The notes under the pieces: model-generated | The model's database searches: none | What the model was told of the DNA's origin: nothing | The model's input: the letters and a program-made list of their open reading frames with translations, nothing else | NCBI GenBank assembly: GCA_036395835.1 | Contig: DASWCW010000031.1 | Location: 1 to 20,984 of the forward strand | Length of the DNA stretch: 20,984 nt | Direction of reading: 5' to 3' | Source: AP-16 sp036395835 | GTDB lineage: Bacteria > Pseudomonadota > Alphaproteobacteria > Rhizobiales > Xanthobacteraceae | Made by a program: the position numbers and the translations under genes | In this document: piece by piece, positions 20,634 to 20,984 of the stretch | Layout of the letters: each line of letters begins with the position of its first letter | Position numbering within the stretch: position 1 is the stretch's first letter

Positions 20634-20984
20634 ATGCGACTTACCAAACAGATCATTGACGGGCTGAAACTGCCGCACGGCAAAGGTGATTTCCGTGTTC
20701 CCGATGACGAGGTGCGCGGCCTCTATGTGCGGCTCCGCGCCGATACCGCACGGCGGGTCTGGGTAATCCGCTTTCCCAATGACCGCTGGCAGACCATCGG
20801 CGACGTGACGCAGATTGAACCAGCGGATGCCCGCAAAATTGCCCGTCAGCGATTCGCCGTCGCCGAACTCGGCGGTGATCCGATCAGCGAGAGGGCGAAG
20901 GCGCGTGCTCAGGCCAAGCTCACATTCGGAAAAGTCGCCGACCAGTACCTTGATGCCCGGCGCGCGGCTCGGCGGACCAGTACG
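20634..20984 (+). CDS. P4-type tyrosine integrase, N-terminal part (runs off window)
   Basis: 117 residues visible, open to the window end. MRLTKQIIDGLKLPHGKGDF, then GLYVRLRADTARRVWVIRF, WQTIGDV, ADARKIARQRFAVAELGGDP is the arm-type DNA-binding domain (DUF4102 class) of phage P4-like integrases, with the start of the core-binding domain at TFGKVADQYLDARRAA. The catalytic R...HxxR...Y domain is outside the window, so integrity cannot be judged. Such enzymes insert genomic islands and prophages, often beside tRNA genes, and the gene normally lies at the island edge, which agrees with the broken gene just upstream. The ATG at 20634 fits the family start, but the frame is also open upstream to 20298. 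Confidence 0.9.
   Translation, partial: MRLTKQIIDGLKLPHGKGDFRVPDDEVRGLYVRLRADTARRVWVIRFPNDRWQTIGDVTQIEPADARKIARQRFAVAELGGDPISERAKARAQAKLTFGKVADQYLDARRAARRTST

Noticed and set aside
1..20984. CRISPR arrays, insertion sequences with transposases, rRNA or tRNA genes
   Set aside because: No regularly spaced repeats, transposase proteins or RNA gene signatures were found on reading both strands by eye.

Overview
The window is GC-rich DNA from an alphaproteobacterial methylotroph, most likely a Hyphomicrobiales member of the Bradyrhizobium/Rhodoplanes/Xanthobacteraceae kind. This rests on three things: a XoxF-type methanol dehydrogenase next to a complete set of tetrahydromethanopterin (H4MPT)-linked formaldehyde oxidation genes; dense gene packing with GTG and TTG starts; and an intergenic palindromic repeat typical of that group. 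No rRNA, tRNA or CRISPR array was seen.

Left block (1-5740), periplasmic methanol oxidation: a 3'-truncated lanthanide-type xoxF on the minus strand; divergent from it a zinc metallohydrolase of the SoxH-related 'quinoprotein relay' type and a fused SoxYZ-like carrier; then, on the minus strand, a small c-type cytochrome followed by a cysteine-bearing secreted protein; then, on the plus strand, a secreted pentapeptide-repeat protein coupled to another small secreted protein. A REP-like repeat (about 5743-5859) separates this from the next block.

Middle block, minus strand (5877-11865): an apparent operon reading pcd - fhcB - fhcA - fhcD - fhcC - a 70-residue unknown - folP. It encodes the formyltransferase/hydrolase complex that turns formyl-H4MPT into formate, plus three pterin-related or unknown genes.

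Middle block, plus strand (11968-18422), divergent from the first: RFAP synthase - mtdB - ATP-grasp ligase - mch - RimK-like glutamate ligase - CitG-like protein, nearly all overlapping, then fae with its own strong ribosome binding site. A HisA-like TIM-barrel gene converges on fae, sharing a hairpin at 18454-18477, and an ASKHA-fold 'H4MPT-linked C1 transfer' protein diverges from it.

Together: XoxF makes formaldehyde (or formate) from methanol in the periplasm; Fae condenses formaldehyde with H4MPT; MtdB and Mch oxidise it to formyl-H4MPT; FhcABCD releases formate through a methanofuran-type carrier. The remaining genes probably build H4MPT and the bacterial methanofuran ('methylofuran').

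Right edge (20298-20984): the start of a secreted-protein gene appears cut short and runs without a stop into a P4-type tyrosine integrase, suggesting the boundary of an integrated element that continues beyond the window.

The least understood parts are the SoxYZ/metallohydrolase relay beside xoxF, the CitG-like and folP genes as candidates for unassigned cofactor steps, and the in-frame junction at the integrase.
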